From a virus, in IMG/VR virus record IMGVR_UViG_3300017773_000204, positions 1 through 20,319 of that record: a stretch of DNA of 20,319 bases, one strand, 5' to 3'. A program made the translations under genes and the position numbers. Within the stretch, counting starts at the first letter, position 1. Each line of letters begins with the position of its first letter. The notes beneath the pieces are model-generated. The model did no database searches. It was not told the origin of the DNA and saw nothing but the letters and a program-made list of their open reading frames with translations. Positions 13,363 through 20,319 of the stretch are shown here, in pieces.

Positions 13363-15152
13363 TGGCAAGTAAAATTCTAATAAAAAGGTCGGGAACGACT
13401 GGAGCGCCTAGTTCATTACGAACAGGTGAGATGGCATATAGTTATCATACTGACCATCAAAAACTATACATAGGTTGGGGTTCTGAAACTACTCCTGGCG
13501 AAGCGGACAACATCGGTGTTATCGGTGGTATCTACTACACTAATATGTTGGATCACAGTGCTGGTACACTGACCGCAAGTTCAGCGATCATCGTTGATGC
13601 AAACAGTAAGATCAACAACTTAAAAGTTGACAATATAGATCTTAATGGTAACACCATTAGTACAACAGATACTAACGGAAACTTAGTCCTTAGTCCAAAT
13701 GGAGCAGGATCGGTTAATGTTTCTACATCTAAGATTATCAATGTTACAGATCCTACTGCGGATCAACACGCTGCTACTAAGAAATACGTAGACGATACTG
13801 TAGGTGCAGTATCATCAAATATCACATTAAGTGATGGAACAGATAGCGATACCTTTGTCACAGGTAATACACTTACATTTGATGGTGGTACAGGTGTCAC
13901 AACAACAGTAACAGATGACCAAGTTAGTTTCGCCATCACTAATACAGGTGTTTCCGCCGCCACCTATGGTTCATCAACAGCCATTCCTTCATTAACTGTT
14001 AATGCACAAGGTCAGATCACATCTGCATCTACTAACGCAATTTCCACTACTCTGAATGTAATGGCGGATAACGTTGGTACTGGTGGAGACTCATCTGGTA
14101 CAGTTGCATTAGGTACTGACACATTAAAGTTTGTTGGTGATTCGTCTCAAGGTGTTGAGATTTCTTTCAATAATGTAGATAAGAAACTTACTGTTTCTAA
14201 CGAAGATGCAACAACAGCTAATAAAGGTGTCGCATCATTTAACTCTAGTGACTTCTCTACTTCTTCTGGTGCGGTAAGTATTAAGAGTGGTGGTGTATCG
14301 AATACACAACTTGCTGGATCTATCGCAAACAATAAACTATCAAACAGTGCAGTAACGGTTACTGCTGGTGCTGGTCTTGGTGGTGGTGGTTCCGTATCAC
14401 TTGGTAGTTCAGTATCACTTCATGTAAATGTAGATAACTCAACACTTGAAAGTGACGGTTCAGATACTATCCGTATTAAAAACGGTGGTGTTACTAACGC
14501 TAAACTTGCAAACGACAGTATCACAATTGGTACAACCGAAATTGATCTTGGTAATACTTCTACTGTATTAGCTGGATTAACGCAAATTGATGTTGACAAT
14601 ATCCGAATCAAAGACAACACAATTAGTACAACTGACGCTGGTTCCCCAACAACTCTTACACTAGATCCTAATCCTGTAGGTGACTCAGGTACGGTTATTA
14701 TTGCTGGTGACCTAACGGTTCAAGGTACTACAACCACTATCAATAGTACAGAAGTTTCTATTGGTGACTTGACGTTGACACTTGCGGATGACGCTGCTAA
14801 CGCAGCTGCAGCCAACGGTGCTGGTCTAAGACTTGGTGCAGATGGTTATACTGCATCATCGAATCGTCCGTCAATCACATATTCTTCTTCTGGAGACAAG
14901 TGGGTATCGAGTATACCGATTGATGCAACTATTGTTGATATGTCAGAGACAATCGATGACCGTGTATCAAATCTATTGTTAGCGGGTGAAGCAATCGATC
15001 TCACATATAATGATGGTTCAAACTCATTGACCGTTGCTGCGGAAACTGCTACTGCCTCTAATCTTGGTGTTGCGAAGTTCCCAACAGCGAACTTCACAGT
15101 GACAACTGGATCTGTTGCGATTAGTGTTGTAGACGGTGGAACATACTCATAA
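13362..15152 (+). CDS. Tail fibre protein
   Basis: 596 aa, probably a trimeric beta-rich fibre. Residues 1-60 form an adaptor-like domain (KILIKRSGTTGAPSSLRTGE, then KLYIGWG) typical of the attachment end of phage fibres. Residues 85-145 hold LNGNTISTTDTNGNLVLSP, GAGSVNVS and TDPTADQHAATKKYVDD; this last motif is a hallmark of tail fibre shafts. A second NTISTTD unit appears at about 415-425, followed by GDLTVQGTTTTINSTEVSIG. The rest is Ser/Thr/Gly-rich strand repeats (GVSNTQLAGS, GGVTNAKLAND). The protein ends GSVAISVVDGGTYS without an obvious receptor-binding head or chaperone domain. It is the last gene before a strong hairpin. Host range cannot be read from it. Confidence 0.85.
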   Translation: MASKILIKRSGTTGAPSSLRTGEMAYSYHTDHQKLYIGWGSETTPGEADNIGVIGGIYYTNMLDHSAGTLTASSAIIVDANSKINNLKVDNIDLNGNTISTTDTNGNLVLSPNGAGSVNVSTSKIINVTDPTADQHAATKKYVDDTVGAVSSNITLSDGTDSDTFVTGNTLTFDGGTGVTTTVTDDQVSFAITNTGVSAATYGSSTAIPSLTVNAQGQITSASTNAISTTLNVMADNVGTGGDSSGTVALGTDTLKFVGDSSQGVEISFNNVDKKLTVSNEDATTANKGVASFNSSDFSTSSGAVSIKSGGVSNTQLAGSIANNKLSNSAVTVTAGAGLGGGGSVSLGSSVSLHVNVDNSTLESDGSDTIRIKNGGVTNAKLANDSITIGTTEIDLGNTSTVLAGLTQIDVDNIRIKDNTISTTDAGSPTTLTLDPNPVGDSGTVIIAGDLTVQGTTTTINSTEVSIGDLTLTLADDAANAAAANGAGLRLGADGYTASSNRPSITYSSSGDKWVSSIPIDATIVDMSETIDDRVSNLLLAGEAIDLTYNDGSNSLTVAAETATASNLGVAKFPTANFTVTTGSVAISVVDGGTYS

Positions 15153-15155
15153 ATA
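15148..15155 (+). promoter_or_regulatory. Late-promoter-like octamer CATAAATA over the fibre stop codon
   Basis: One base differs from TATAAATA, and the form NATAAATA has been proposed for late promoters of T4-like cyanophages. The octamer includes the stop codon (15150-15152). A transcript started from it would begin just before the UUCG hairpin, so the site is uncertain. Confidence 0.3.
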
Positions 15156-15164
15156 CGTTTAGGG

Positions 15165-15184
15165 TGACTCTCTTCGGAGAGTCA
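15165..15184 (+). terminator. UUCG-tetraloop hairpin, likely terminator or mRNA-stabilising stem
   Basis: Perfect 8-bp inverted repeat TGACTCTC / GAGAGTCA around a TTCG loop, closed by C-G, the extra-stable C(UUCG)G hairpin first noted in T4 mRNAs. It lies 12 bases after the fibre stop and is followed by an AT-rich tail (ATTTATATTATATAATTTT positions up to about 15202) rather than a clean U run. It separates the fibre group from the neck group. Confidence 0.7.
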
Positions 15185-15202
15185 TTTATATTATATAATT
15201 TT

Positions 15203-15206
15203 GGAG
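15203..15206 (+). promoter_or_regulatory. Ribosome binding site GGAG for a TTG start
   Basis: GGAG lies 7 bases before TTG at 15214 and supports that rare start codon; no ATG in frame is available upstream of the conserved N-terminal motif. Confidence 0.6.
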
Positions 15207-15213
15207 ACAAATT

Positions 15214-15414
15214 TTGAGCACAACGATTAAACATAAAAAAAGTTCGGTAAAAGGTATCAAGCCAGGCACAAGTTCATTAGAGTTAGGTGAACTGGCAATA
15301 AACACCAACGAAGGAATCATCTTTTTGAAAACAGAAGATTCTTCTTCTACACTAGATATTATCGACTTTCAACAACTAAGAGTTTATAACTCTTCGGGAA
15401 CAAGGATCAATTAA
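15214..15414 (+). CDS. Stand-alone fibre-adaptor-like protein
   Basis: 66 aa, starting at TTG. The sequence TIKHKKSSVKGIKPGTSSLE, then LGELAINTNEGIIFLKTED, matches the adaptor pattern at the N-terminus of phage fibres (basic strand, small loop with Pro, L-x-x-GE-x-A, then a strand with a small turn), as in the 596-aa fibre just upstream (IKRSGTTGAPSSLRTGEMAY). Here no shaft follows: the protein ends after DFQQLRVYNSSGTRIN. It could be a plug or connector that occupies a fibre socket, or a remnant of a lost fibre gene. Intact reading frame, good ribosome site and TAATG coupling to gp13 argue that it is expressed. Confidence 0.65.
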   Translation: MSTTIKHKKSSVKGIKPGTSSLELGELAINTNEGIIFLKTEDSSSTLDIIDFQQLRVYNSSGTRIN

Positions 15415-16172
15415 TGGCAAGCCCAAATTCTAGACAAGAGATGATCGATTACTGCTTGCGTAGTTTGGGTTCACCTGTACTCGAAATAAATGTTGATGAT
15501 GAACAACTAGAAGATCGTGTAGACGAAGCTATCCAATGGTTCCGTGAGAATCATCCAGATGGTTCACGTAGACATTATATGTCTTTCGAACTTACTCAGG
15601 ACATTATCGATAATGGATATGTCGATCTAGGTGATGATTCTATCCAGACAGTTGTTCGGGTGTTTCCAATCAATACTGTTTCACAAACAACAAATTTCTT
15701 TGATATCAAATATCAGATGATGTTGAATGATGTCACGGATCTAAACAATTATGCTGGTGATATTGCATACTATGAACAGATGCAACAACACCTGTCACTA
15801 CTTGATATGAAATTAAGTGGCATTCCAGAGATAACACATGACCGACAGGGTAATCGTTTATACTTCTATTTAAGTTCAGAAAAACTTAGTGTTGGTGATT
15901 ACATTGTTGCAGAAGTGTATGGAATAAGAACTCCAGATTCAACAACAGAATATAATTCCCTATGGAACCATAAGTTCCTTAAAGAGTATACCACAACAAT
16001 TATAAAAAGGCAATGGGGAACTAACCTGTTGAAGTTTGATGGTATGACCTTGCCTGGCGGTGTTCAGATCAACGGACGTTCTATTTTTGAGGATGCCAAT
16101 AATGAACTTGAACAAATTAGAACTAGGTTTAGGGAAGAGGAAGACGTAGGCCCTGTCTTCTTCGTAGGATGA
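15414..16172 (+). CDS. 13: Neck protein gp13
   Basis: 252 aa (T4 gp13 is about 309). Together with gp14 it forms the neck that closes the DNA-filled head and offers the docking surface for the tail. Seen: the N-terminal helix SRQEMIDYCLRSLGSPVLEI, then DEQLEDRVDEAIQWFRENH, a middle segment with DIKYQMMLNDVTDL, and the C-terminal FLKEYTTTIIKRQWGTNLLK and LPGGVQINGRSIFEDA, all of which I recognise as gp13 of marine T4-like phages. Position before gp14 and gp15 confirms the call. TAATG overlap with the gene before it; AAGGA at 15402-15406 is the ribosome site. Confidence 0.92.
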   Translation: MASPNSRQEMIDYCLRSLGSPVLEINVDDEQLEDRVDEAIQWFRENHPDGSRRHYMSFELTQDIIDNGYVDLGDDSIQTVVRVFPINTVSQTTNFFDIKYQMMLNDVTDLNNYAGDIAYYEQMQQHLSLLDMKLSGIPEITHDRQGNRLYFYLSSEKLSVGDYIVAEVYGIRTPDSTTEYNSLWNHKFLKEYTTTIIKRQWGTNLLKFDGMTLPGGVQINGRSIFEDANNELEQIRTRFREEEDVGPVFFVG

Positions 16173-16173
16173 T

Positions 16174-18210
16174 ATGGCAACAAATCCGTATATTAGTCAA
16201 AAGGTACGTTCAGAACAACACCTATATGAAGACCTAGTAATAGAGTCTTTAAAGTTCTATGGTCAGGACGTATACTATATCCCACGTGAGATAGTCAACC
16301 AAGATAAAATCTTCGGTGATGACATTCCGTCACGTTTTTCTGATTCATACAAGATCGAGATGTACATCGAGAACCAAGAAGGTTTCGATGGAGAGGGTGA
16401 TCTATTCACTAAGTTTGGTATTGAGTTAAGAGACCAAGCCACGTTTGTTGTCGCACGTAGACGTTGGAAGAAACTAGTAGGTGACAATCTTGCGGAACAC
16501 GGTTTCCGTCCTCGTGAAGGAGATGTCATTTATCTACCTATGTCAGAATCTATGTTTGAGGTTCTCAAGGTAGAAACAGAAACCCCATTCTATCAATTAA
16601 GTAATCTGCCTACATTCCGTATGCAGTGTGAGTTATTCGAATACAGTGACGAAGACTTTGATACTGATATCCCATCTATCGATGCGATAGAGTATGAAGG
16701 TGCGTTCCAGTATAAACTTACAATGAATACAAGCGAAGAGAACAAACCTGTACTAGTTCCTGTACTGACAGATCAAGGTAGAGTTGAATCTGTTACTATT
16801 CAGAGTGGCGGTTCTGGTTATGTAACTGCTCCTACACTTGTAACTAGTGGTGTTATAAACGCATCTAAATTTGGTAGATCTGCGTTATACTCTAATTTAG
16901 GTCATGGTGATGAAGGACAGTATCTATTACAGAATGCAGAAGGTACAGTAGAACTATTCATCAAACCAACTAATCTGCCTAATTCTGGTCAACAAGCATT
17001 ATTCGTTACAGGGGGTGATACACCTCAGAACGAAATGATCTTTGGTCTGAATAACAATGGTAGAATAGTGTATTCTTATGCTGATAACAATGGTCAGTCA
17101 TTAAATGAAGTACCAAACGATACTATACAAGCTGGTAACTGGGCACACGTACTTGTAGGTCACGATGACAACGACTTCTTTGTTTATGTTAACGGTACAA
17201 AATATGTTGACTCAGCTTCAGACAGAACACTTAACCTAATAAGTAATCATGGATTCTCTGTGGGTTCATTCGCTGCTCGTGAAGTTGACGGTATTAACTA
17301 CAGTTCGTTTAATGGTCAAATTGATGAGATGAGAGCGTTGGTAGGAGACGCCTCAACGATCTTTGACTCTAGACTAACACATACTACACAGTCTTACACA
17401 CTAACCATATCGGGCGGTGATGGTGCAGACTACACATTCGATGCAAGTCAGTCTGATAGAAATGGTGAAATTACAGACTTGACAGATCCAGAAATTAATG
17501 TTATAATAGGCGATACACTCGTCCTTGATAACAACTCTGGTGGTCATCCAATAGAGATTAAAGACAGTAGTGATAACGTAGTCGCAACACAAGATGTTTC
17601 TACAGAAGAAACTACGTTCACTCCAACTGCAACAGGAACATATACGTATCAATGTACTGTAACTGGTCATGAGAATATGGTCGGATACATTGTGGTATCT
17701 GCTCAACCTACAGGAATACCTGTACCAGATTCAGAGTTTGATAGTAATTCGAATACTGCATTACTGAGACACTTCAACGGTGATTCCGCAGAGATTACTG
17801 CGGTAATGACAGGTGGTTCTATATCTTCGGTTAATATTGTAGACTCTGGTGATTACTATACATCAATACCTACTGTAACAGTCGATGCGCCTACGGTTGG
17901 TGGTCAGTTCATTGTAGGTGAAACGGTTACTCAAGATAATACTTCTTACTCAATCAAAGGTGAAGTAACACGTTGGTCAGATAGTGACCGCATACTTCAA
18001 CTTGCACACGTGGGAAGTACGGACGGAACATTCAAGTCATTCTCAACAAATGCTAAGATAGTTGGTGCATCATCTTCAGCTGAGTGGGTTCCTAAACTTG
18101 TAGAAGAATTACAACAAATACAGAATACTGCACAGAATAAAATCTTTGATGATTTCGAAAGTGACTTCTTAGACTTCAGTGAAAGTAATCCATTTGGAGA
18201 TATATTTTAA
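16174..18210 (+). CDS. 14: Neck protein gp14 with inserted LamG-like and cupredoxin-like domains
   Basis: 678 aa against about 256 in T4. The conserved gp14 body is split. Residues 1-183 contain the usual start (ISQKVRSEQHLYEDLVIESL, FYGQDVYYIPRE, FRPREGDVIYLP). Residues about 575-678 contain the usual end (FIVGETVTQ and LDFSESNPFGDIF). Between them are a GGSGYVTAPTL motif at 212-221, a LamG/concanavalin-like module (about 225-400, with GTVELFIKPTNLP, GNWAHVLVGHDDNDFFVYVNG and FNGQIDEMR), a cupredoxin-like domain (about 406-510), the sequence SNTALLRHFNGDS at 526-538, and a second SGDYYTSIPTV motif. The protein sits at the neck next to gp13, with a 1-base gap after the gp13 stop. The insertions presumably project from the neck, like collar or whisker decorations; that is inference. 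Confidence 0.9.
   Translation: MATNPYISQKVRSEQHLYEDLVIESLKFYGQDVYYIPREIVNQDKIFGDDIPSRFSDSYKIEMYIENQEGFDGEGDLFTKFGIELRDQATFVVARRRWKKLVGDNLAEHGFRPREGDVIYLPMSESMFEVLKVETETPFYQLSNLPTFRMQCELFEYSDEDFDTDIPSIDAIEYEGAFQYKLTMNTSEENKPVLVPVLTDQGRVESVTIQSGGSGYVTAPTLVTSGVINASKFGRSALYSNLGHGDEGQYLLQNAEGTVELFIKPTNLPNSGQQALFVTGGDTPQNEMIFGLNNNGRIVYSYADNNGQSLNEVPNDTIQAGNWAHVLVGHDDNDFFVYVNGTKYVDSASDRTLNLISNHGFSVGSFAAREVDGINYSSFNGQIDEMRALVGDASTIFDSRLTHTTQSYTLTISGGDGADYTFDASQSDRNGEITDLTDPEINVIIGDTLVLDNNSGGHPIEIKDSSDNVVATQDVSTEETTFTPTATGTYTYQCTVTGHENMVGYIVVSAQPTGIPVPDSEFDSNSNTALLRHFNGDSAEITAVMTGGSISSVNIVDSGDYYTSIPTVTVDAPTVGGQFIVGETVTQDNTSYSIKGEVTRWSDSDRILQLAHVGSTDGTFKSFSTNAKIVGASSSAEWVPKLVEELQQIQNTAQNKIFDDFESDFLDFSESNPFGDIF
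16846..17373 (+). other. LamG / concanavalin-like module inserted in gp14
   Basis: Residues about 225-400 of gp14. The order of strands GTVELFIKP, GNWAHVLVGHDDN, FFVYVNGTKYVDS, FSVGSFAA and GQIDEMRALVG follows the common LamG/pentraxin-like jelly roll seen in phage adhesive proteins. Such domains often bind glycans; ligand unknown. Confidence 0.7.
17389..17703 (+). other. Cupredoxin-like domain inserted in gp14
   Basis: Residues about 406-510 of gp14. The strand pattern YTLTISGG, INVIIGDTLVLDNNSGGHPI, TFTPTATGTYTYQCTVTGHE and NMVGYIVVS matches small blue copper proteins. All four type-1 ligands are present: H458, C494, H499 and M502, with the azurin-like Cys-x4-His spacing. Copper binding is inferred. 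Confidence 0.7.
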
Positions 18211-18989
18211 TGTTTGGTAGTTGGTTTTATAACAAGCGTGTTAGAACGGCAGTATCCGTATTTGGATCACTGTTTAATAACTTACACGTATTACGACAGA
18301 ACTCTTCGGGTGCAACTGTATCTCAAGTAAAGGTTCCGTTGTCGTATGCACCTAGAAGATCTTTCATTGAAAGACTAAATCAGATGTCTCAAGGAGAGGA
18401 GGCAGAACGTAGAGTCGCAATGAAACTTCCTCGTATGTCGTTTGAGATTACAAATATTGCATACGATCCAGAGAGACAATTACCTAAGACCAATAAGTTC
18501 TCAAGAGCGGCTACAGAGAATACATCAAAGAAAAGATTTTACACATCTGTTCCATACACAATGGGATTTCAACTTAACATCTATGCAAAGAGTCAAGATG
18601 ATGCGTTGCAAGTCGTGGAACAGGTTATACCATATTTTAACCCACAATATACTCTATCAGTAAAACCGTTTACGGATTACGCTGAGATTATAGAAGATAC
18701 ACCTATCATATTGAATGGTGTTACCTTCTCAGATGACTTCGAAGGATCTGTAGGACAAAGACGTACTATCATCTACACACTAGACTTTGAGATGAAGATG
18801 TCGTTCTATGGGCCAGATAAAGATGCGCCTATTGTACGTACTGTTGATGCAAACTTCTTCTTAAAAGAAGAGGGATTACAAGATAGTGACTTATTTGTTG
18901 AAAGACTAAATATAACACCGACACCGTCTAATATAAGTCCAGACAGTGATTTCGGATTTAATATTCAACTCCTTGATAGTGAAGTATAA
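18210..18989 (+). CDS. 15: Tail sheath stabiliser and completion protein gp15
   Basis: 259 aa (T4 gp15 is about 272). gp15 caps the finished tail tube and sheath and joins the tail to the neck. Recognised from MFGSWFYNKRVRTAVSVFGS, the segment VKVPLSYAPRRSFIERL, LPRMSFEITNIAYDPERQLP, YTSVPYTMGFQLNIYAKSQD and ILNGVTFSDDFEG with the following RRTIIYTLDFEMK. The ATG shares a base with the gp14 stop (TAATG), and GGAG at 18196-18199 is the ribosome site. It is directly followed by gp16. Nothing odd is seen in length or sequence. Confidence 0.95.
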   Translation: MFGSWFYNKRVRTAVSVFGSLFNNLHVLRQNSSGATVSQVKVPLSYAPRRSFIERLNQMSQGEEAERRVAMKLPRMSFEITNIAYDPERQLPKTNKFSRAATENTSKKRFYTSVPYTMGFQLNIYAKSQDDALQVVEQVIPYFNPQYTLSVKPFTDYAEIIEDTPIILNGVTFSDDFEGSVGQRRTIIYTLDFEMKMSFYGPDKDAPIVRTVDANFFLKEEGLQDSDLFVERLNITPTPSNISPDSDFGFNIQLLDSEV

Positions 18990-19340
18990 ATGACAGATGA
19001 AAACAAGAACGTTAATAAAGATTACGAGTATTCAAGAGACACCTATTACGATCTGATCGAGAGGGGTAGAGAGTCTTTAGAACTTATGATCGAAGTGGCA
19101 CGAGAGTCAGAACACCCTCGTGCATTCGAAGTATTATCTGGGATGATTAAAAATATCTCAGATGTAAATGATAAACTTATGGATCTGAATAAGAAAAATA
19201 AGGATATCAAACAAGAATCTAAACAGTTGGAAAATAAAGGAACTACCAACAATAATGTGTTTATAGGTTCTACTACTGATCTACAGAGAATATTACGTGA
19301 TGAGGAAAAAGTGATTGATGTTTCAGGATCAGAAGAATAA
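18990..19340 (+). CDS. 16: Terminase small subunit gp16
   Basis: 116 aa (T4 gp16 is about 164). The small subunit forms a ring that recognises phage DNA and stimulates the gp17 ATPase. The central helical pair, with ESLELMIEVARESEHPRAFE and VLSGMIKNISDVNDKLMDLN, is the coiled-coil oligomerisation core typical of T4-like gp16. The C-terminal part, with NNNVFIGSTTDLQRILRDEE, is the conserved tail that contacts gp17 in this family. Start ATG follows the gp15 stop directly. The last 23 bases overlap gp17, as is common for this pair. Confidence 0.9.
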   Translation: MTDENKNVNKDYEYSRDTYYDLIERGRESLELMIEVARESEHPRAFEVLSGMIKNISDVNDKLMDLNKKNKDIKQESKQLENKGTTNNNVFIGSTTDLQRILRDEEKVIDVSGSEE

Positions 19341-20319
19341 CTACCTCGGTAATCCCAATGTAAAGAAAGATGGGGTTGCAGAGGAGTGGACAGAGGAGTC
19401 GGTAAAAGAGTACGCTAAATGTATGAACGATCCAGCGTACTTTGCTCGCACCTATGTTAAAATTATCTCTCTTGATGATGGTCTAGTCAATTTTGACTTG
19501 TATCCATACCAAGAGAATATGTTTAACCACTTTAACGATAATCGTTTCTGCGTAGTGCTTGCTTGCCGTCAGTCGGGTAAGAGTATTTCGTCCGTGGTAT
19601 ACATTCTATGGTATGCGATCTTTCACCCAGAAAAAACAATCGCAGTTCTTGCCAATAAAGGCGCAACTGCAAGGGAGATGTTAGGTCGTGTTACGCTCGC
19701 ATTGGAAAACTTACCGTTCTTTTTACAGCCAGGTTGTAAAGCACTCAATAAAGGTAGCATTGAGTTTAGTAATAACTCTCGTATTATTGCGGCTGCCACA
19801 TCAGGTAGTTCTATTCGTGGCATGTCTGTCAACCTTCTGTTTCTTGACGAGTTCGCTTTTGTGGAAAGAGCAAATGAATTCTACACTTCCACATATCCTG
19901 TCGTGTCGGCTGGTAAGGAAACTAAGGTCATTATTACTTCCACCGCAAATGGAATCGGAAATCCATTCGAAAAAATCTGGACAGGTGCTAAACAAGGAGT
20001 AAACGAGTTCCAACCATTTGAAGTAAATTGGTGGGATGTGCCAGGCAGGGACGAGGAATGGCAGAGACAAACAATTGCGAACACGTCACAATTACAGTTC
20101 GACCAAGAATTTGGTAACACCTTTTTTGGAACAGGTGATACTTTAATTAACGCAGAAACTTTACTATCCCTACGTGCTAAAAACCCCATTGATCATCTCA
20201 ATGGTGGGGACTTCCTAGTTTACGATAAACCACAAAAAGGACATGAATACCTTGTCTGTGTTGACGTATCGAAGGGAAGAGGACAGGACTATTCTACGTT
20301 TAACGTTATCGACATTAGC
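19318..20319 (+). CDS. 17: Terminase large subunit gp17, N-terminal 334 residues (cut by window end)
   Basis: Packaging motor ATPase and headful nuclease; T4 gp17 is 610 aa, so a little over half is present. Seen: adenine-binding/Q-type region LYPYQENMF (61-69), Walker A CRQSGKS (83-89), Walker B LLFLDEF (173-179, catalytic E178), coupling motif TSTANG (207-212), and the first nuclease motif CVDVSKGRGQDYS (D316), equivalent to the T4 nuclease Asp401 region. All key ATPase residues are present. An in-frame TGA at 19312-19314 leaves only TTG 19315 or ATG 19318 as starts; ATG is preferred, GAGG at 19302-19305 being the likely ribosome site. The frame is open to the last base. Overlaps gp16 by 23 bases. 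Confidence 0.97.
   Translation, partial: MFQDQKNNYLGNPNVKKDGVAEEWTEESVKEYAKCMNDPAYFARTYVKIISLDDGLVNFDLYPYQENMFNHFNDNRFCVVLACRQSGKSISSVVYILWYAIFHPEKTIAVLANKGATAREMLGRVTLALENLPFFLQPGCKALNKGSIEFSNNSRIIAAATSGSSIRGMSVNLLFLDEFAFVERANEFYTSTYPVVSAGKETKVIITSTANGIGNPFEKIWTGAKQGVNEFQPFEVNWWDVPGRDEEWQRQTIANTSQLQFDQEFGNTFFGTGDTLINAETLLSLRAKNPIDHLNGGDFLVYDKPQKGHEYLVCVDVSKGRGQDYSTFNVIDIS

Noticed and set aside
13553-15097. Several minus-strand open frames across the fibre gene
   Set aside because: They lie opposite a well-supported Ser/Thr-rich fibre gene, have low-complexity products and no ribosome sites, and no other minus-strand gene is seen in the window.
15194-15199. TATAAT as a host-type -10 element before the adaptor gene
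   Set aside because: No -35-like hexamer lies at the proper distance; the spot falls on the hairpin loop. AT-rich sequence makes chance matches likely.
18985-18992. TATAAATG over the gp15 stop and gp16 start as a late promoter
   Set aside because: The last base deviates from the octamer and the motif is forced by the stop and start codons. A transcript starting here would lack the gp16 ribosome site.

Overview
The window is part of the late structural region of a tailed phage of the T4-like myovirus type, probably marine. Its right end carries the neck and packaging block gp13-gp14-gp15-gp16-gp17 in the T4 order. Two exact T4-type late promoter octamers (TATAAATA) lie in front of gene groups, and the fibre-type genes resemble families I know from marine T4-like phages. 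Every gene reads on the + strand. DNA is AT-rich, coding is very dense (several TAATG or ATGA overlaps), and no gap exceeds 300 bases. I see no tRNA, integrase, insertion sequence or CRISPR array. The host cannot be named from this sequence.

Layout: (1) 2-112, the end of an unrecognised gene. (2) 124-10771, two paralogous, tandem, very large structural proteins (1029 and 2499 aa). Each has a short globular head domain, a huge repeat domain built on a 4-residue period (x-G/R-N/D/T-aromatic), and a conserved tail of about 21 residues. (3) 10818-12716, a charged conserved protein, a GT-A-type glycosyltransferase and a 2OG-Fe(II)-oxygenase-like protein, tightly coupled. (4) 12769-15152, a new late unit with a small beta protein, a 74-aa protein and a 596-aa tail fibre, closed by a UUCG hairpin. 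(5) 15214-15414, a TTG-started stand-alone fibre-adaptor-like protein. (6) 15414-20319, neck proteins gp13 and gp14, sheath completion protein gp15, small terminase gp16 and the N-terminal half of large terminase gp17 (cut by the window end).

The most unusual content is the pair of giant repeat proteins. Their repeat domains (about 743 and 1817 residues) contain no lysine and no cysteine by my reading, are rich in Arg, Tyr/Phe, Asn, Gly, Thr and Ser, and hold a 4-residue register for hundreds of residues. Both appear to be inserted at the same point of a small beta domain whose last strand is the C-terminus of the protein. The adjacent oxygenase and glycosyltransferase could modify such a Tyr/Asn/Thr/Ser-rich surface, but that is inference. 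A second unusual item is gp14: it is far longer than T4 gp14 because it carries an inserted LamG-like lectin module and, apparently nested in that, a cupredoxin-like domain that keeps all four type-1 copper ligands.
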